DNA of 64,000 bases from CAXXOK01 sp963674895 (lineage in GTDB: Bacteria; Bacillota; Clostridia; Christensenellales; Aristaeellaceae). The DNA lies in contig CAXXCY010000001.1 of assembly GCA_963674895.2 (NCBI GenBank), positions 248,001 to 312,000 on the forward strand, written 5' to 3'. How positions within the stretch are numbered: position 1 is the first letter of the stretch; the number at the start of each line of letters is the position of its first letter. This document shows positions 26,127-34,172 of this stretch, in pieces. A model generated the notes under the pieces. The model was not told the DNA's origin. It ran no database searches and saw only the letters and a list, made by a program, of their open reading frames with translations. Made by a program: the position numbers and the translations under genes.

Positions 26127-26630
26127 CTAAAGAGAAATCTCAAAACAGTGGTATTCCTTATCAAAGCCCTCCAGCCGGAACGTGCCGGCCTCGCGCACCG
26201 TCACGCTTTGAAAAAACCGGAGGGCGCGGGCGTTCTCCTCGTAGGTATCCACGCGGAAGGCGTCGCAGCCGATGCTCCTGCCGTAGTCCTTGGCAAATTC
26301 GACGGCCAGCTTCGCGTAGCCCCTGCCTCCGCGGTCCGGGTGCACGGCGATGCGGTGCAGGCACACGGGGTTATCCCCCAGCTGCCAATCCACGTCCCGG
26401 TACTCCGGTTCGCCCCCGCCCGCGACCAGGGCGAACACGCCCGCAAGCCCCAGCTCGTCGACGATCGTATACAGGCGGCCCTGCGTGATATCCTCCCGCA
26501 GGAGCGCCTCGTAGGGATAGCGCCCCCAGTGCCACTGGTACAGTTCGCGCGCGTGCATATCCCCGATCACGATCTGGTAGAGCTCGATGATCGCGGGCAG
26601 GTCGTCCGCCGTCGGCTTTGCAATGCGCAT
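26127..26630 (-). CDS. GNAT-family N-acetyltransferase
   Basis: 167 residues with the GNAT fold: MRIAKPTADDLPAIIELY at the N-terminus, the substrate strands, LHRIAVHPDRGGRGYAKLAVEFA containing the acetyl-CoA pyrophosphate loop (R-G-G-R-G-Y-A), and NARALRFFQSVTVREAG near the C-terminus. Cytoplasmic acetyl transfer to a small amine or a protein is expected; the acceptor is unknown. Its ATG is 3 nt after the ABC exporter stop, with GGGGAGG inside that gene, and it is followed by the membrane glycosyltransferases. Confidence 0.88.
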   Translation of the reverse strand: MRIAKPTADDLPAIIELYQIVIGDMHARELYQWHWGRYPYEALLREDITQGRLYTIVDELGLAGVFALVAGGGEPEYRDVDWQLGDNPVCLHRIAVHPDRGGRGYAKLAVEFAKDYGRSIGCDAFRVDTYEENARALRFFQSVTVREAGTFRLEGFDKEYHCFEISL

Positions 26631-26633
26631 GCT

Positions 26634-28400
26634 TCATTCCTCCCCGGAGTACATCGCGTAGAGTTTGGCATAGAGGCCGCCGGCCGCCAGCAGCTCCCTG
26701 TGCGAGCCCTGCTCCTCGATCCCCTTTTCGGTGAGCACGCAGATGGTGGAGGCGTTTTTGATGGTGGTCAGGCGGTGGGCGATGGTAAATGTCGTACGCC
26801 CCTTGGAAAGCCGCTCCAGCGAGCGCTGCACCAGGCGTTCGCTCTCGTTGTCAAGCGCACTGGTGGCCTCGTCCAGAATGAGAATCGGCGGGTTTTTCAA
26901 AAACACGCGAGCGATGGAGACGCGCTGCTTCTGCCCGCCGGAGAGCTTCACCCCGCGCTCGCCGACGAAGGTCTGGTAGCCGTTGGGAAGCTCGGTGATG
27001 AATGCGTGCGCATCCGCGAGCTTCGCAGCCTCTATCACCTTCTCCTCGGTGGCGCCGGGCAGGCCGTAGGCAATGTTGTCAAACACGGTACCCGAGAACA
27101 TATACACGTCCTGCTGCACCACGCCGATATTGTCGCGCAGGGATTTCTGCGTCAGGGTTTTGATATCGTGCCCGTCGATCAGGATGCGCCCGCCCGAGAG
27201 GTTGTAAAACCGCGGAATCAGGTTGCAAAGCGTGGTCTTGCCCGCGCCGCTTGGCCCGACCAGCGCCACGCGTTCGCCCGCGGGCACCTTCAGGTTGATA
27301 TCCGCCAGCACGTCGCGGTCGTTATCCGAGTAATGGAAGCTGACGTGATCGAACGTCACGTTCCCCTTCACGTCCGTAAGCTCCGCCGCGCCCGGCTCGT
27401 CCTGCACGTCGGGGACCTCGTCCATCAGCGTGCAGAAGCGCTCGATGCTCGTCATGCCGTTTTGGAACTGCTCGGTAAACTCCACGATCCGGCGGATGGA
27501 CATAAGCAGCGTGGACACGAACAGAAGGTACGCCACATAATCGCCCGTCGTGATGGACCCGTTCCTCAGAAACAGCGCGCCCGCGATGACCACCACGATG
27601 TACATCAGGCCGTCCACGATGCGCCTGGACATGGAAAACCCGGCCATCAGGCGGTAGCTCTTGGTTTTGATGCGGATGAACTCGTCGTTGCTTTTGCGGA
27701 ACTTTTCAATCTCCAGCGGCTCGTTGGCAAAGGACTTCACCACGCGGATGCCAAGCAGGCTGTCCTCCACCTGCGCGTTGATTTCGCCCAGCAGGTGGCG
27801 CCGCTCCTGAAAGGTGCGGCGCATGCGTTCCCGGAAAAAGCGCGCGATCAGGTACATCAGCGGCAGCGCGGCAAAGACGATCAGCGTAAGGGCGGGGTTG
27901 ATCCCGAACAGGATCACAAACGCGGCGACGATCTTGATGCCCGCGATGAATAATTCCTCGGGGAAATGGTGAGCGAATTCCGTCACCTCGAACAGGTCGG
28001 AGGTGATGCGCGCCATAATCTGCCCGACCTTCGCGTCGGAATAGTACGAAAAGCCGAGCCTCTGCAGGTGGTTGAAGAGGTCAAAGCGCATGTCGCGCTC
28101 GATATACGAGCCCATGATGTGCCCCTGCGCGGTCATGTAGTAATCCGCCGCGGCGTCCACGATTCGCAGCGCAATGTAAAAAAGCCCGACGCGCAGCACA
28201 TAGGCGACCGTCAGCAGCGCAGCGTTGTCCACGGCAAGCTGGGTGATGCTTCTCACGATCAGCGGCAGCGCCACGTCCGCGGCCGTCGTGGCCGCGGCGC
28301 AGACCAGATCGAAAACCAGCGTGGGGATGTACTTGCGGTAATACGGGATAAAGCGCTTGAGCAGAACCGGGTTCTTGATGGTCCGGATGTCAGGTTGCAT
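26634..28400 (-). CDS. ABC exporter half-transporter (membrane + ATPase)
   Basis: 588 residues: six membrane helices (about 20-310) and a C-terminal ATPase with Walker A GPSGAGKTT, the Q-loop in VQQDVYMF, signature LSGGQKQR, Walker B ILILDEATSALD and the switch His in TIAHRLTTI. It is a type I exporter that works as a dimer, of the lipid/peptide/multidrug group (MsbA/BmrA-like). ATG 28400 has AAGGAGAC 6 nt upstream; a longer in-frame reading would run into the repeat-bounded element and is rejected. It heads a tight operon with a GNAT enzyme and two GT-C-like membrane proteins, so export of a modified envelope precursor is possible. Confidence 0.9.
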   Translation of the reverse strand: MQPDIRTIKNPVLLKRFIPYYRKYIPTLVFDLVCAAATTAADVALPLIVRSITQLAVDNAALLTVAYVLRVGLFYIALRIVDAAADYYMTAQGHIMGSYIERDMRFDLFNHLQRLGFSYYSDAKVGQIMARITSDLFEVTEFAHHFPEELFIAGIKIVAAFVILFGINPALTLIVFAALPLMYLIARFFRERMRRTFQERRHLLGEINAQVEDSLLGIRVVKSFANEPLEIEKFRKSNDEFIRIKTKSYRLMAGFSMSRRIVDGLMYIVVVIAGALFLRNGSITTGDYVAYLLFVSTLLMSIRRIVEFTEQFQNGMTSIERFCTLMDEVPDVQDEPGAAELTDVKGNVTFDHVSFHYSDNDRDVLADINLKVPAGERVALVGPSGAGKTTLCNLIPRFYNLSGGRILIDGHDIKTLTQKSLRDNIGVVQQDVYMFSGTVFDNIAYGLPGATEEKVIEAAKLADAHAFITELPNGYQTFVGERGVKLSGGQKQRVSIARVFLKNPPILILDEATSALDNESERLVQRSLERLSKGRTTFTIAHRLTTIKNASTICVLTEKGIEEQGSHRELLAAGGLYAKLYAMYSGEE

Positions 28401-28418
28401 GCGTCGTCTCCTTGCGTT

Positions 28419-28656
28419 ATACTCATTCCAATCTTGAATGCTATATGAATTGCGAGTATTTTGTTCGCAGTCGCGGAGGGCAACAAAGGAGCGCGCGTGT
28501 CCGGTGGACACAGCCGCGAAGCGGCTAGCGAACCGGAGTTGGGAGGTTTTACAGAGCAACGCAATCGGCAGAGAGCGAGGCGACAATAAAACCGAGTGGG
28601 CGATCTCCTGGTGTAGCCGGAAGCAAGGCAATAGCGTTACGGGTTGGAATGAGTAT
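28419..28656. repeat. Inverted-repeat-bounded intergenic element (~238 bp)
   Basis: ATACTCATTCCAA at 28419-28433 and its complement at 28642-28656 form 15-bp terminal repeats with one mismatch. Inside are short hairpins (TGTCC/GGACA near 28500 and GCCGC/GCGGC near 28515). The right end overlaps the stop codon of the preceding minus-strand gene. It has no coding frame with family-like sequence. It looks like a small non-autonomous mobile element, or a long cruciform 3'-UTR. Confidence 0.55.
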
Positions 28657-29405
28657 TACTGCCCGTCTGTGCGGATCAGCCCGGTATAGCGTAGAAGGGC
28701 CGTGAGCTGTTCCTCGTGCGACAGGGGAAAATGCACCACGTACACGGCGTCCGCGCCCGCGGCGGCCAGGCGGATATAGCTGTCCGAATCCATGCGCACG
28801 GCGTCCATGCCGCCCATCGTGTACAGCGCGTCCACGCGGATCACGTACCCCGTGTCTTCCAGCAGCGCGATCGCGCCCGGCGGACGGATGCTGTCGATGG
28901 TCATCACCTGCCCGTCCTCAAACTGGTAGGTGAGGGTGAGCCTGCGCGCGTAGCCGCCGCGGTAGGCCGTATCGTACAGCGCGGCTTTCTGAAGCGGAAG
29001 CACGTCCCCGCGCAGCTCCATCGCTGCCTTGCCGAAGCTTACGGCGGCAGCCGTCAGGTCCGCGCCCGCAGTCATCTCCTGCCCCGTCATCGGCATGCGG
29101 ATGATTTCCTCCTGCGCGGACTGCTTGAGGAGAAGCTCGTCGTCGTCGTCCGGTTCGCCCATCAGCAAAAACAGGTACAAAAACGCAAGCGCCAATATAA
29201 GCCCCAGCACGATCAATATCTTTTTAACCACGGCCTTCCATTTGGCCGGCGGTTTGATTTCGGGCTCGTCGGTGATCGCCTTTTGCTTGGGAAGGGTGTC
29301 GCGCATTTCGGGCTTCAGGTACGCGCGCTTGACCGTTTCCACCTCTTTGGGCATATCCTTGGGCGGCCGGCGCCGTCCGTTTTTGGGCTTTTGTCCGTTA
29401 TCCAA
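28656..29405 (-). CDS. Single-pass membrane protein, unknown
   Basis: 249 residues: a basic, Pro/Lys-rich cytoplasmic part (1-60), one membrane helix (about 65-82, KKILIVLGLILALAFLYLFLL), an acidic DDDDE stretch just outside, and a ~150-residue extracytoplasmic domain containing SYIRLAAAGADAVYVVHFPL. No family is recognised. The start is TTG 29405, 8 nt behind AGGAG and 11 nt after the stop of the zinc-ribbon gene; an upstream in-frame ATG would overlap that gene deeply. It is the last gene of the operon beginning with the NYN-LOTUS gene. Confidence 0.7.
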   Translation of the reverse strand: MDNGQKPKNGRRRPPKDMPKEVETVKRAYLKPEMRDTLPKQKAITDEPEIKPPAKWKAVVKKILIVLGLILALAFLYLFLLMGEPDDDDELLLKQSAQEEIIRMPMTGQEMTAGADLTAAAVSFGKAAMELRGDVLPLQKAALYDTAYRGGYARRLTLTYQFEDGQVMTIDSIRPPGAIALLEDTGYVIRVDALYTMGGMDAVRMDSDSYIRLAAAGADAVYVVHFPLSHEEQLTALLRYTGLIRTDGQ

Positions 29406-29416
29406 GCGTGTGTCTC

Positions 29417-30118
29417 CTATTCGCTCTTGATGGATACCCCGAGCCGCTGCATCTCCTGGTCCAGATACCGCGTCTGTCCATCCGCCTGGCAAGAAAAGGC
29501 GGTATAAAACGCCCGCATCAAAAGCTCACGCTGCTCGCCGGTGAGGCTGCCGTCGCGCTGCATGTTTTTAAGCATCACCGCCGCCGGCTGCGCCAGAAAC
29601 TTGGGCGCCTTGGACGTCTGGGTGAAGCCGAAAAACGTATGCATGTGCCTGGAGGAGCCCTTTAAAAACAGGCGGATGAATTCCTCCGAAATATGTTCGA
29701 GGTAACGGCTCAAAAACGCCTCTTTGTTCTCGGTAAGCTCCAGACAGCGGTCCAGATCCGGATGCGAGAAAATCTCCCGGCGCAGGGCTTCCCGCTTGTC
29801 CGGCTTGATCTCCTCAGGATCGAGGTAAACGTTGAGGACATAGCTTTTGATCACCGAGAAATCGATTCCTTTTTTATTGCGGTCATACAGCCGCCCCAAA
29901 TACAGAATTTCCTCGGCGACCTCCAGGCTGTCCGGGTGCTGCGCCTGCAGGGCCAGAAGCAGTTCGTGCTTTTTTTCGGGATCGTCCTCATTCCGTACCG
30001 CAAAAAGGTCCGCTCCACCTGCCGCTGGGGCGATCCGCTCCCCGCAATACGGGCAGAACGCGGCGCTGTCCGCCGCGCTGATCGTCTTATGGCATTTTGC
30101 ACATTGGATTTCAGCCAT
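29417..30118 (-). CDS. Zinc-ribbon protein, unknown function
   Basis: 233 residues. A four-Cys zinc ribbon opens the protein (CAKCHKTISAADSAAFCPYC, residues 6-25); the rest is a helical, charged domain of no recognised family. No signal or membrane segment is seen, so it is cytoplasmic. The ATG at 30118 overlaps the end of nadE by 8 nt and has GGAGGGATAGGA before it. The ribbon may bind nucleic acid or mediate protein contacts; a link to the NYN nuclease at the start of the operon is only suggestive. Confidence 0.75.
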   Translation of the reverse strand: MAEIQCAKCHKTISAADSAAFCPYCGERIAPAAGGADLFAVRNEDDPEKKHELLLALQAQHPDSLEVAEEILYLGRLYDRNKKGIDFSVIKSYVLNVYLDPEEIKPDKREALRREIFSHPDLDRCLELTENKEAFLSRYLEHISEEFIRLFLKGSSRHMHTFFGFTQTSKAPKFLAQPAAVMLKNMQRDGSLTGEQRELLMRAFYTAFSCQADGQTRYLDQEMQRLGVSIKSE

Positions 30119-32006
30119 TCCTATCCCTCCATAAACTGTCGTTCATGTCCGACGGCATGCGCCAGTCGCCGCGCGGCGACAGGCTGACCGAGCCGACCTT
30201 CGGCCCGTCCGGCACGCAGTTGCGCTTGAACTGCTGGGAGAAAAACCGGCGGATGAACTCTTTTAGCTGCGCGGTGATTTTTTCTTCGGTATATACGCCC
30301 TCAAACGCCTGCAGCGCAAAGCGCCTGAGGCGGTTATACCCGCTGCCGGAATCCATGAGGTGGTAGAGGAAAAAGTCGTGCAGCGCGTACTCGCCGACGA
30401 TCTCCTCAGTGCGCTGGGTGATCTCGCCGTTCTCGGCGGGCAGCAGTTCCGGGCTGATGGGCGTGTCCAAAACGTCCGCGCATACGTCCCGCACCGCGCC
30501 TTCAAAGCCGCGCTCGCTGATGTGGCGCACCAGCCGCTTGACCAAAGTCTTCGGGATGGAGCAGTTGACGTTGTACATGCTCATGTGGTCGCCGCCGTAT
30601 GTGGTAAAGCCAATGGCCAGCTCGCTCATGTCGCCCGTGCCCAGCACGATACCCTGGATTTTATTGGCGACGTCCATCAAAATCTGCGTGCGCTCCCGCG
30701 CCTGGCAGTTTTCATAGGTCGTGTCATGCGTGTTTTCATCCTGCCCGATATCCTTGAAATGCTGTTTGACCGCGGCCCGGATGGAAATCTCCCGCGCGGT
30801 AACCCCGAGCGCGTCCATCAGCCGCCAGGCGTTGGATTTGGTGCGGCTGCCCGTGCCCATACCCGGCATCGTGATCGCGTGAACGTTTTCGCGGGGAAGC
30901 TTCAGCCGGTCGCAAGCCCTGGCGGCCACGAGCAGCGCGAGTGTGGAATCAAGCCCGCCGCTCACGCCGACGACGATGCGCTCGCACCCGATGGCCTCCA
31001 TGCGGGTCATCAGCCCCGTGCACTGGATATTGACGATCTCTTCGAGGTTCTCGTCGCCCTGCGCCTCCGGCGGCACGAAGGGCAGCGGCGGCAGCGGGCG
31101 CAAAAGCGGCGCGCTGTCCTCCGGGCTTACGCAGGCCATCGGCACGACGGTCATGAGCGGCTTCGTGCGCTTCATCTGGTGGAAGCTGCCGTTGCGCTGG
31201 CGCTGGTAGCGCAGGCGGCACACGTCGATATCCGCGACCGCGCATCCGCCGTCCAGGGTGAAGCGCTCCCCCTCCTTGAGCACCCGGCCGCTTTCAAAAA
31301 CGCCCGTATATCCGCAAAACGCCAGGTCGCTGGTCGATTCGCCAAAGCCCGAGCACGCGTAGGCGTAGCCCGAGTACAGGCGGCCGGACTGCTGCCTGAG
31401 CAGTTCCCGCCGGTAGGCGTGCTTGGTAACCAGAGCGTTGGACGCGCTGGGGTTCAGGATGATGTCCGCGCCCTCCACGGCGTAGCGGCCGGACGGCGGT
31501 GACGGCGTCCACAGGTCCTCGCAGATCTCCACGGCGAAGGTGAAATCCCCCATATCGAACAGCAGGTCCGCCGCCACGGGCGGCGATGCCTGCACGTCCG
31601 CTTTGTCCGCCTGCTCCGCGCCCACAAACCATCGCGTTTCATAAAACTCGTTGCCGTTGGGCAGGTAGGTTTTGGGCACGATGCCCCTGACCCCGCCGTT
31701 TTGCAGCACCGCCGCGCAGTTGAAAAGCCGTGACCGGATGTTCACGGGCAGCCCCACCACCACCGCCATGCCGCGGGTCTGCGCGGCGATATCCAGCATC
31801 GCGGCCCAGGCGGCGCGCTGCACGGTTTCGTGGAGGAGCAGGTCCCCCAGCGTATAGCCGGTGATGCAAAGCTCCGGAAACACGGCCGCCTGCACGCCCT
31901 GCGCTTCCAGCTCCCGCATTTTTTGCAGGATTTCCCGTTTATTCTGTTCCACATCCCCCAGATGCACCCGGAGGCTGACCGCGGCGATGCGGGCGAAATC
32001 TCCCAT
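30111..32006 (-). CDS. nadE: Glutamine-dependent NAD+ synthetase
   Basis: Makes NAD+ from nicotinic acid adenine dinucleotide, ATP and glutamine. The 631-residue product has an N-terminal nitrilase-type glutaminase domain with its Glu (VFPELC), Lys (PKTYLPN) and Cys (VEICEDLW) triad, and a C-terminal ATP-pyrophosphatase domain with VGVSGGLDSTLALL and GTGDMSELAIGFTTYGGDHMSMYNVN. Length is normal for the two-domain enzyme. It lies 27 nt after the NYN-LOTUS gene and overlaps the zinc-ribbon gene by 8 nt. Confidence 0.96.
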   Translation of the reverse strand: MGDFARIAAVSLRVHLGDVEQNKREILQKMRELEAQGVQAAVFPELCITGYTLGDLLLHETVQRAAWAAMLDIAAQTRGMAVVVGLPVNIRSRLFNCAAVLQNGGVRGIVPKTYLPNGNEFYETRWFVGAEQADKADVQASPPVAADLLFDMGDFTFAVEICEDLWTPSPPSGRYAVEGADIILNPSASNALVTKHAYRRELLRQQSGRLYSGYAYACSGFGESTSDLAFCGYTGVFESGRVLKEGERFTLDGGCAVADIDVCRLRYQRQRNGSFHQMKRTKPLMTVVPMACVSPEDSAPLLRPLPPLPFVPPEAQGDENLEEIVNIQCTGLMTRMEAIGCERIVVGVSGGLDSTLALLVAARACDRLKLPRENVHAITMPGMGTGSRTKSNAWRLMDALGVTAREISIRAAVKQHFKDIGQDENTHDTTYENCQARERTQILMDVANKIQGIVLGTGDMSELAIGFTTYGGDHMSMYNVNCSIPKTLVKRLVRHISERGFEGAVRDVCADVLDTPISPELLPAENGEITQRTEEIVGEYALHDFFLYHLMDSGSGYNRLRRFALQAFEGVYTEEKITAQLKEFIRRFFSQQFKRNCVPDGPKVGSVSLSPRGDWRMPSDMNDSLWRDRNG

Positions 32007-32033
32007 GCTGAAACCTCCGTCAAAACCATTTGG

Positions 32034-33035
32034 TTATGGAACCTCGATTAACATCGTGTTCTGCTCGTCCATCTCGACCTTCAGGATCTTCTCCTTCTCC
32101 AGCGCCTTGAGCAGGTCGGAGAAACGCTTGAAGCCGAGCAAGCGTTCGGAAAAATCGGGATAGGCGGCCTGGATATCGGCCTTGAGGATGGAGGGGTTGA
32201 TGCGGTCGAAGCCGTCGTCCTTGTACTGCTCCAGCCGGTCGTGGAAGGCCTGCACCCAGTTTTCCTTGGTCAGCTTGGGCGCGCCGCCGTTCTTCGCGGC
32301 GGACTGCTTGAGGGAGACCATGACGTTGAAGTTGTCGGAGCGCACGCTCAGGTTGCCGTATTTCTGCTGGAGCTTGTCCAGCAGCTTCCCGAACGTCGAG
32401 CACCCGAACGCCTTTTCGTTGAAATCGGGCCGGAGGCGGAGAAGAATGCCCTTGAGCTCGCTGGCGTAAAGCTCGTCCTCGCCGGTCTGCTCGTCGAGGA
32501 TACTCTCGATCAGCTTGTTGAGCTCCTGCTCGTCCAGCGGCTCCTTCTCCTCGGCCACGGATTTCTTGCGGCCCGACGGCTTGCGGGAGAGCCCGCCGAC
32601 GTTTTCCAGAAACTGAAACTCGTTGCAGGCGTTGATGAAGATGCTGGACGCCGCTTCGCTGCGGCTGATGCCCAGCACGAACTTACCCATGCTTTTGAGC
32701 TTCCCGACCAGCGGCGTATAATCGCTGTCGCCGGACACGATGCAGAAGCTGTCGATCAGCGGGTTTGTGTAGGCGACCTCCAGCGCGTCGATGACGAGCA
32801 GGATGTCGGCGTTGTTTTTCTGGCTGATGCCGTGCCTTAGCGACGGAACCACGGTGAAGGTGTTGGATAAAAGCACCTCCTTGAGACCGGCATACTGATC
32901 GGTGTAGCCGTACACCTTGCCCAGCAGCACGTCGCCGCGGATTTTCACCTTCTCCAGAACGTTTAAAAACGTGGGCACCTTCGCGCCGCAGTTTTCCAGG
33001 TCTACGAATAATGCAAATTTCGGCAGATGAATCAT
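32034..33035 (-). CDS. NYN-domain nuclease with LOTUS/OST-HTH domains
   Basis: 333 residues. The N-terminal NYN (PIN-like, LabA/DUF88) domain keeps all acidic metal ligands: D12 (FVDLEN), D77 and D83 (NADILLVIDAL) and D103/D105 (VSGDSDYTPL). Two C-terminal winged-helix OST-HTH/LOTUS modules follow (about 168-235 and 260-333). Such proteins are predicted RNases, and LOTUS domains bind RNA or G-quadruplexes. The start is odd: AAAAGGA directly abuts ATG 33035, so initiation slightly downstream cannot be excluded. It is first in an operon with nadE, a zinc-ribbon gene and a membrane-protein gene. Confidence 0.88.
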   Translation of the reverse strand: MIHLPKFALFVDLENCGAKVPTFLNVLEKVKIRGDVLLGKVYGYTDQYAGLKEVLLSNTFTVVPSLRHGISQKNNADILLVIDALEVAYTNPLIDSFCIVSGDSDYTPLVGKLKSMGKFVLGISRSEAASSIFINACNEFQFLENVGGLSRKPSGRKKSVAEEKEPLDEQELNKLIESILDEQTGEDELYASELKGILLRLRPDFNEKAFGCSTFGKLLDKLQQKYGNLSVRSDNFNVMVSLKQSAAKNGGAPKLTKENWVQAFHDRLEQYKDDGFDRINPSILKADIQAAYPDFSERLLGFKRFSDLLKALEKEKILKVEMDEQNTMLIEVP

Positions 33036-33187
33036 TCCTTTTAGTGTAATAGTAGAGCAAAATATCGGAGCGTGTTCATGCGATAAGAAACCGTTGTCGG
33101 TATTTGCTTAGCTCAAGTAGTATTAGGGAAACGGTGAATAAAAACGTGCAGGATGGCGAATTGGATTTTTGTCAGATTGCGCTTATG

Positions 33188-33225
33188 GGGCTCCGAAGTA
33201 GTAGCAGCGCTACGTCGAGGAGCCC
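33188..33225. other. Hairpin in the NYN-GntR intergenic region
   Basis: Nested stems GGGCTCC/GGAGCCC and GTAGC/GCTAC, downstream of the GntR gene. A frame of 137 codons spans 33113-33526 on the minus strand but lacks family features and overlaps the GntR gene; I see no gene in 33036-33285. Confidence 0.4.
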
Positions 33226-33285
33226 GTAGGCGCAAGCTGGCGGAAATACGGTCGCCACCCTGTGCGGGCTTTGTTCGCCGTTTTC

Positions 33286-34002
33286 CTATATACGGAAGGT
33301 AAACTTGTCCCCCCGAATCCATTGCTTGCTCAGGTGGAGCGGGTTTCCGTGCTGATCGAACACGAGCTGGTCCAGGAGCAAAAGCGCGTCGCCGGGCTTG
33401 GTATCCAAAAGCCGGCTGACCGGCTCTTTGGCGTGGCCCAGGGAGATATCGTGCACGGCGCTGCTGGGAACAAACCCGTGGTTTGATAAAAGCCGGTACA
33501 GCGATCCCGTAAGGGGGTCGTCCCACAGAAACCTGAACGCCGCGGAAAACCGGTTGTACTCCAGCATCACCGGCTCGCCATCCGACAGGCGCAGCCGGCA
33601 GACGCTGATCACATCGCCGCCGCTCGCGATGCCCAGCCGTGCGCGGTCCTCAGCCGTCGCCGTCTCCCGCTTGCGCTCGATCAGGCGGGTTTCCGCCGTC
33701 TGCCCGATCTGCGCGCAGGCGTCTGAAAAGCTGGTCACATGGGAAAGATCGCGCTTGATTTTTTCCTGCGCCACGAACGTACCCTTGCCCTGCCGCCGTA
33801 CCAGCAGTTCCTCGCGCACGATCTCATCCAGCGCCTTGCGCACCGTAACGCGGCTGACGCCGTAGATTTCGCACAGCGCCTGTTCGCCCGGAATACGCTC
33901 CCCGGATGGATAAACGCCAGCGGTGATATCGTTGCGAAGCCTCTGCATCAACTGCTTGTACAGCGGGCTTTCGCTCGTCTTGTGCAGCGGATTTGTTTGC
34001 AC
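33286..34002 (-). CDS. GntR-family regulator, HutC/UTRA type
   Basis: 238 residues: an N-terminal winged helix (PLYKQLMQRLRNDITAGVYPSGERIPGEQALCEIYGVSRVTVRKALDEI in outline, about 10-75) and a C-terminal UTRA ligand-binding domain (about 95-235) ending DQLVFDQHGNPLHLSKQWIRGDKFTFRI in outline. GTG 34002 is the start: GGGAGGTGG lies just before it and the protein then begins at the usual distance from the DNA-binding helices. UTRA regulators usually sense sugar phosphates or amino-acid breakdown products. No adjacent catabolic operon exists, so the target is unknown. Confidence 0.88.
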   Translation of the reverse strand: MQTNPLHKTSESPLYKQLMQRLRNDITAGVYPSGERIPGEQALCEIYGVSRVTVRKALDEIVREELLVRRQGKGTFVAQEKIKRDLSHVTSFSDACAQIGQTAETRLIERKRETATAEDRARLGIASGGDVISVCRLRLSDGEPVMLEYNRFSAAFRFLWDDPLTGSLYRLLSNHGFVPSSAVHDISLGHAKEPVSRLLDTKPGDALLLLDQLVFDQHGNPLHLSKQWIRGDKFTFRI

Positions 34003-34029
34003 GCGGCCACCTCCCGAGTCAACGCTTAC

Positions 34030-34058
34030 AGTATACTCTATTCGTGCATGAACATCAA
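34030..34058 (-). promoter_or_regulatory. Promoter of the GntR/UTRA gene
   Basis: TTGATG (34053-34058), 17 bases, TATACT (34030-34035) on the minus strand. A hairpin TGCCCGC-CGT-GCGGGCA (34060-34076) directly upstream may end transcription from the preceding gene. Confidence 0.65.
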
Positions 34059-34172
34059 ATGCCCGCCGTGCGGGCAAAAGGGCTTTCAGCGGTCGGGGAA
34101 CATCCGGCAGCACGCCGGGCCGGACGGATTCGGCAGGCAATAAACGGCGCGCGGGAGCGGATGCCGGTATCG

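Noticed and set aside
25599..27953. 784-codon frame opposite the ABC exporter operon
   Set aside because: Crosses several real genes on the other strand; composition is that of a reversed high-GC coding strand.
28419..28656. N-terminal extension of the ABC exporter
   Set aside because: An in-frame reading extends upstream to about 28631, but AAGGAGAC before ATG 28400 and the family N-terminus decide the start; the extension lies in a repeat-bounded element.
33113..33526. 137-codon frame between the NYN and GntR genes
   Set aside because: Overlaps the GntR gene end and lacks start signals or known features.
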